Assembly (NCBI RefSeq): GCF_028623165.1
Contig: NZ_CP117772.1
Location: 186,001 to 250,000 of the forward strand
Origin: Nostoc sp. UHCC 0926
GTDB lineage: Bacteria; Cyanobacteriota; Cyanobacteriia; Cyanobacteriales; Nostocaceae
Length of the DNA: 64,000 nucleotides
Direction: 5' to 3'
Part shown: one piece after another, positions 60,495 through 64,000 of the stretch
Position numbering within the stretch: the first letter of the stretch is position 1
How the letters are laid out: the number at the start of each line of letters is the position of its first letter
Translations under genes and position numbers: made by a program
The notes under the pieces: generated by a model
Told to the model about the DNA's origin: nothing
What the model saw: only the letters and a program-made list of their open reading frames with translations
Database searches by the model: none

Positions 60495-60644
60495 GGGAGC
60501 AACGCGATTTTGTGAGATCGGGGTTGAATTATCAATTACATTGCTAAATTCTCAATAAAACTAGATTTTTTCGTTGCGAGCGCATCCCGAAATAGCTTAT
60601 TTCCGTTCTTGGTTTTAGCACCTCACAAAATCGCGTTGCTCCCG
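60495..60644. mobile_element. 150-bp MITE with 22-bp inverted ends and 8-bp target duplication
   Basis: Left end GGGAGCAACGCGATTTTGTG (60495 on) and right end CACAAAATCGCGTTGCTCCC (to 60643) are perfect inverted repeats over 22 bp. Direct repeats ACTAAAGG flank the unit at 60487-60494 and 60645-60652, a clear 8-bp target duplication. No coding capacity. The remainder of the 60073-60718 gap holds the tandem array and nothing else recognisable. Confidence 0.82.
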
Positions 60645-60718
60645 ACTAAAGGTATGACAAAGTAACTCAGGATCACTGAGTCACAAGCTTTGCACCTCAA
60701 AATTGAAAAATCAAAGGT

Positions 60719-62023
60719 TTAAGCAGATTGTGGCATTTGTTTTTTTTGCTTTGTAGTACTTTTTTTGACAGTTGGATAACGAATTCTACGAGTGCGAGTT
60801 TGACCTTCTGTCCATCCAGGGGACTTACCACGGGGTTTGGGAGGAACAGCAGGTGTCCCAATTGCTGCAAAAAGTTCTGCCATCGCTTGAGCGACTCGTC
60901 CCGGACTCAGCTTGGGTTTTGGTTTTTGCCAGGGTAGAGGATTGTCGGTAACAAAATCGCGTGCGAGCCATAATTGCCAGGTCATCAGTGGTAAAAGATC
61001 GCTCCATCGCTCGCACTGTTGGGGAGTACTCAGATTTGGAAGCGTCCAATGTAATCGTTGCTTGGCCAATCTATACCAGTGGTCAATCGCAAATCGGCGA
61101 AAGTAAAGTCGCCATAATTGGGAGAGAGTCGGCATGGATATTCCGACCCACACTAACCATAAAGGTTTTGTTTTCGCTTCCCCTAATTCATCTAAACGCT
61201 TGATTTGAATCAGATTCATGGAGTGTTTAGAAGACTGTTGAAAATGGAGATTACACCACAAACGGATGCACATCTGCCCCATTTTTAAATCATTGACCTC
61301 TAAACTTTCGTCGGGTGTCCACCATGTAGTTGAGTCGTTTACCTTGAATTTATTACCATGAATCCTCGGACGACCATGACCTCGATAGGTTGGGGGCGCA
61401 CCATAGAATAGTCGATTAGAACGCACGCGCATTAATTTATCTGCGGCAATGTCGGCAGTTTGTTTCACAAAACTTGCACAGCCATACTCTGCATCCCACA
61501 AGCTAATCGGCCGTGTTGGCAAATTTTCACAAACAAGTTTTAGTTGTGTAGCAGCTTTTGCAATCGGGTTTTCAAAACTAGTAATGCGTTCATGTAATAA
61601 GGGTAATCCCCAACTGCCCTCTGTTTCTGGAATTATTGCTATGGTGCTGTAACCTTGTCCTATCGTCACAGGTTTTGCGCCTGACATCGGATGGGCTTGA
61701 TGCTCAAAAGTTCGCTCTTTGAGTGTGCGAGCATCAGGTCTTGCCCATGCTGTATGATCTCCTGCTAAGATAATTTGTTCTGAAAATGGCAGTTGTTTTA
61801 TATACAACTTCATTAATTCTGTTCTAGGTGGGTTACCGTCTTGTATTGCTTCGTAGACACTAGACCACTTTCTTCTAAATACTGGAGATACTGATAGCTC
61901 TGCAAAAGAATAAACACTGCGTGTTACTAACACTGCATCCATCAAGTCAAATAAGGCATCTTTGGCTTTACCGAGAATTGTGTACACATCTGTGCGAAAT
62001 TGTTTAAGCTTTTCTAATGTCAT
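60719..62023 (-). CDS. DDE transposase (IS4/IS701-like)
   Basis: 434 residues from the ATG at 62023; a TTG two codons upstream is possible. It appears intact. DDE-type landmarks: ILAGDHTAWARPDARTLKER with the first Asp, LWDAEYGCASFV with the second, and the C-terminal FAIDHWYRLAKQRLHWTLP with the YREK-like Glu-poor region typical of this cyanobacterial group. The C-terminus is basic (KKSTTKQKKQ). It is the only full-length transposase inside the 4.3-kb element and is the best candidate for moving it. An IS630 copy has inserted 28 bp upstream of its start, which probably separates it from its own promoter. Confidence 0.82.
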   Translation of the reverse strand: MTLEKLKQFRTDVYTILGKAKDALFDLMDAVLVTRSVYSFAELSVSPVFRRKWSSVYEAIQDGNPPRTELMKLYIKQLPFSEQIILAGDHTAWARPDARTLKERTFEHQAHPMSGAKPVTIGQGYSTIAIIPETEGSWGLPLLHERITSFENPIAKAATQLKLVCENLPTRPISLWDAEYGCASFVKQTADIAADKLMRVRSNRLFYGAPPTYRGHGRPRIHGNKFKVNDSTTWWTPDESLEVNDLKMGQMCIRLWCNLHFQQSSKHSMNLIQIKRLDELGEAKTKPLWLVWVGISMPTLSQLWRLYFRRFAIDHWYRLAKQRLHWTLPNLSTPQQCERWSDLLPLMTWQLWLARDFVTDNPLPWQKPKPKLSPGRVAQAMAELFAAIGTPAVPPKPRGKSPGWTEGQTRTRRIRYPTVKKSTTKQKKQMPQSA

Positions 62024-62051
62024 GGTCAAGCTGTTAAAATTTTTCCTTTTA

Positions 62052-63047
62052 TAGCAACCGCCAAGGCGGTTAGGACAAATAGTATACTTAATCAGTAAAG
62101 TAACAAATATTGATACTGCTCAAGCGGACAGTACAGGAACAGATAATGCCAAAACCCTACAGTTACGACCTACGTCAGAAAGTAATTCAAGCAATTGAGT
62201 TAGACGGGATGAGGAAGAGTGAAGCATCTCAAGTTTTTCAAATCAGTCGAAATACAATCAACCTATGGCTTCAACGAAAAGCCACTACTGGAGATTACCA
62301 AGCATTACCAAATCAACCACCGGGGAATGGTCATAAAATTACTGATTGGGAAAAATTTCGGAAATTTGTCGAGGTGAATGGGGATAAAACCCAAGTAGAG
62401 ATGGCCAAACTATGTTCCTTAGAAATTATAGAAATTAGCGAACGTACAATATCAAGAGCCTTACGGAAAATTGGGTTCACTCGGAAAAAAAAACTTATGG
62501 TTATCAAGAACGAGATGAAGTTAAACGACAAGCATTTAAAGAAGAGATAGCGATGTATAAACCAGAGTCAATAGTCTATATAGACGAAGCTGGAATGGAT
62601 AATAGAGAAGATTATGGCTATGGTTCGAATCAAAAAGGGAATCGCTTTCATGCTCTTAAAAGTGGGAGGAGACAAGGACGAGTTAATATGATTGCCGCTT
62701 GTTGTAATGGGAAGTTATTCGCTCCGTTTACTGTTGAGGGGGCTTGTAACCGAAACGTATTTGAAACTTGGCTAGAAACTTGTTTAATCCCAGCGTTTAA
62801 ACCTGGACAAATAGTGATTGCAGATAATGCTACATTTCACTGAGGTGGACGTATTCAAGAATTAATTTAAGCGGCAGACTGTCGCTTAAATTACTTGCCG
62901 TCTTATTCACCTGACCTTAATAAAATTGAGCGATGTTGGTCATGGTTGAAGAGTCGAATTCGTAAACAACTCATTCAATTTGACTGTCTTCAAGATGCCA
63001 TAGAAGATGTTCTTCGCACAGCGTCCTAACTGCCTTGGCGATTGCTA
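62052..63047 (+). mobile_element. Nested IS630-family element (about 1.0 kb)
   Basis: Ends TAGCAACCGCCAAGGCGGTT and AACTGCCTTGGCGATTGCTA are imperfect inverted repeats (two differences in about 24 bp). TA dinucleotides at 62050-62051 and 63048-63049 are the expected IS630 target duplication. It sits between the right end of the larger transposon and that transposon's transposase gene. Confidence 0.88.
62146..63029 (+). pseudogene. IS630 transposase, frameshifted and with internal stops
   Basis: The N-terminal frame from ATG 62146 (PYSYDLRQKVIQAIE, HTH RKSEASQVFQISRNTINLWL) runs to 62550. At a run of nine A (62485-62493) the frame must shift to continue as KTYGYQERDEVKRQAFKEE and MYKPESIVYIDEAGMD. 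Slippage at such A runs is normal in IS630 elements and is not itself a defect. The second frame, however, has TGA at 62841-62843 right after IVIADNATFH and a TAA about 30 nt later, before LPSYSPDLNKIERCWSWLKS. These two nonsense codons cut the DDE domain, so this copy should be inactive. Confidence 0.85.
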
Positions 63048-63206
63048 TATCAGCATTGACCTATTTGCGATCAGTTCAACATAGCTGACCGCTTTTTCTT
63101 TTCAGGCACTTTTTATTTTAGCTGTTATGTCAATTTTTTATCCATATTTCTCTAAGTGTTATTTTCTGCTCGCTTATCTTTAGTCTAAACTCCAGTTAGG
63201 AGAGCG

Positions 63207-64000
63207 CTAGAGATAGCAACCAAGGTAGTATGCAACTTGGGCAACTTGGTTTGGCTCTCGCATCAGGGTAAAATGATCTCCATTAATGATGTGTGCACTC
63301 AGTTCGCCTTTAATTAGGGTGTCCCATCTAACTCTGTCCCCGCCATTACTGACTGTATGCGAGGCTTGTGCGACTGACTCACTTGCTAAAAGTGATAAAA
63401 CTGCCCCGTTATATGGCTGCGGGTGATACTGGGTTAGGGCCAGCATATTTACTTGAAAAATACGCCATAAGCGCTGTAATTGCTCCAAAGACAACTCAGA
63501 TGGGAAAAGTTGATGATGTTGGGTAAGTTTGAATACTTGCTCTAAAGAAACTAGCTTTCCTTCTAGTGACTCTAAAACTGAGTGCAAGCTTTGTCTCGAC
63601 TGCCCAGCTAAATCTTTTATGAACTCCACAAGGAGTTGATCCTTACCTGGGATGTCTTCAGCAGTCGGGATATGGCTATCAATCAGAACTAACAATGCAA
63701 CTGTCTCCCCTCGATGAATAAGCTGTTGTGCTATCTCGTAGGAAATTATACCTCCCATAGACCAGCCTATAAGGTGATAAGGGCCCTGAGGTTGCACCGT
63801 CAAGATTTCCTCAAGGTAGTGACTGGCCATCGCCTCAATGGTGGTCAAAGTCAGCTGCTGTTCTATCAAGCCTAATGATTGCAGTCCATAGATAGGATGT
63901 TCCTGCCCTAACTGTTGGGAGAGTGCTGCATAGCACAGTACGTTCCCACCTACCGGATGGACACAGAAGAGAGGAACTTGTTCTCCTTTAAGCTGAATAG
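63207..64000 (-). CDS. C-terminal thioesterase domain of an NRPS/PKS (5' partial, runs out of window)
   Basis: The frame is open to base 64000, so this is the 3' end of a longer gene on the - strand. The visible 264 residues are a type I thioesterase: LFCVHPVGGNVLCYAALSQQLG, the nucleophile elbow GWSMGG, Asp in VLIDSHIP and the catalytic His in INGDHFTLMREP. It is similar in layout to the TE ending the synthetase at 34155 but is a separate gene. It shows that a second NRPS or PKS cluster continues beyond the window. The 4.3-kb transposon ends 8 bp from its stop. Confidence 0.9.
   Translation of the reverse strand, partial: IQLKGEQVPLFCVHPVGGNVLCYAALSQQLGQEHPIYGLQSLGLIEQQLTLTTIEAMASHYLEEILTVQPQGPYHLIGWSMGGIISYEIAQQLIHRGETVALLVLIDSHIPTAEDIPGKDQLLVEFIKDLAGQSRQSLHSVLESLEGKLVSLEQVFKLTQHHQLFPSELSLEQLQRLWRIFQVNMLALTQYHPQPYNGAVLSLLASESVAQASHTVSNGGDRVRWDTLIKGELSAHIINGDHFTLMREPNQVAQVAYYLGCYL

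Larger units (their letters stand above)
58891..63198. mobile_element. 4.3-kb transposon with paired terminal inverted repeats and passenger hydrolase
   Basis: The left end is TAACTGGAGTTTAGACTAAA (58891-58910), 12 variable bases, then GAAAATAACACTTAGAGAAA (58923-58942). The right end is the exact inverted counterpart: 63179-63198, a 12-base spacer, and 63147-63166. Both 20-nt blocks match perfectly, so these are transposase-type ends of one element. A TA at both outer edges could be the target duplication. Inside, in order: a GC-rich SGNH hydrolase, a 95-bp tandem array, a 150-bp MITE, a DDE transposase gene on the - strand, and a nested IS630 copy inserted just upstream of that transposase. 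The right end lies 8 bp from the stop of the next synthetase gene. Confidence 0.8.

Overview
The window looks like chromosome of a filamentous, probably heterocystous cyanobacterium (Nostocales: Nostoc, Tolypothrix, Scytonema or a relative). Reasons seen in the sequence: frequent GCGATCGC (HIP1) octamers, many short dispersed repeats of the Nostoc type, a microviridin-type RiPP locus, a GUN4-domain protein and cyanobacterial-style NRPS modules. No rRNA, tRNA or CRISPR array was recognised.

Region 1 (1-34155, + strand) is a hybrid NRPS/PKS operon of five subunits, joined mostly by ATGA stop/start overlaps and TubC-type docking domains. Read in order: A-KR-PCP loading subunit (AerA-like, cut by the window start); C-A(Ile-like code)-PCP-C-A(Thr)-NMT-PCP; C-A(Thr)-FkbM-type MT-PCP-C-A(Leu)-PCP; KS-AT-cMT-ACP (frameshifted in a G7 run); C-A(Pro)-PCP-C-A(basic residue?)-PCP-E-C-PCP-TE. 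Predicted product: an alpha-hydroxyacyl (or acyl) group followed by Ile, N-Me-Thr, O-Me-Thr, Leu, one C-methylated ketide unit, Pro and a D-residue. The final C-PCP-TE module lacks its own A domain. Specificities were read by eye from the A4-A5 regions. I could not match the line to a named compound.

Region 2 (34.3-45.0 kb) is a microviridin-type graspetide locus: a 44-residue precursor, two ATP-grasp ligases (MdnB/MvdC-like and MdnC/MvdD-like), two paralogous fused ABC exporters at its edges and a decayed GNAT gene that may be the lost mdnD/mvdB. Between the ligases and the second exporter lie a LamG-patatin phospholipase fusion and a glycine-rich membrane protein. Two near-identical MITE-like repeats in inverted orientation sit in front of the two exporters.

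Region 3 (45-50 kb) is AT-rich and holds a coiled-coil GUN4 protein, a small unknown protein and an 823-residue beta-repeat protein of unknown function.

Region 4 (57.8-50.5 kb, - strand, visibly richer in GC) is a compact operon: SAM methyltransferase, donor ACP, Cys-to-Ser decarboxylating KS, HMG-CoA synthase homologue, enoyl-CoA hydratase (ECH1 type), stand-alone AT and a cytochrome P450. This is an HMGS beta-branching cassette without ECH2 and without a recipient PKS next to it.

Region 5 (58.0-63.2 kb) is mobile DNA. An ISAs1 fragment abuts an IS630 fragment. Next comes a 4.3-kb element bounded by paired 20+20-nt terminal inverted repeats, which carries a very GC-rich secreted SGNH hydrolase, a 95-bp tandem array, a 150-bp MITE with an 8-bp target duplication, a DDE transposase and a nested, inactivated IS630 copy. 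The window ends inside the C-terminal thioesterase domain of another synthetase on the - strand.
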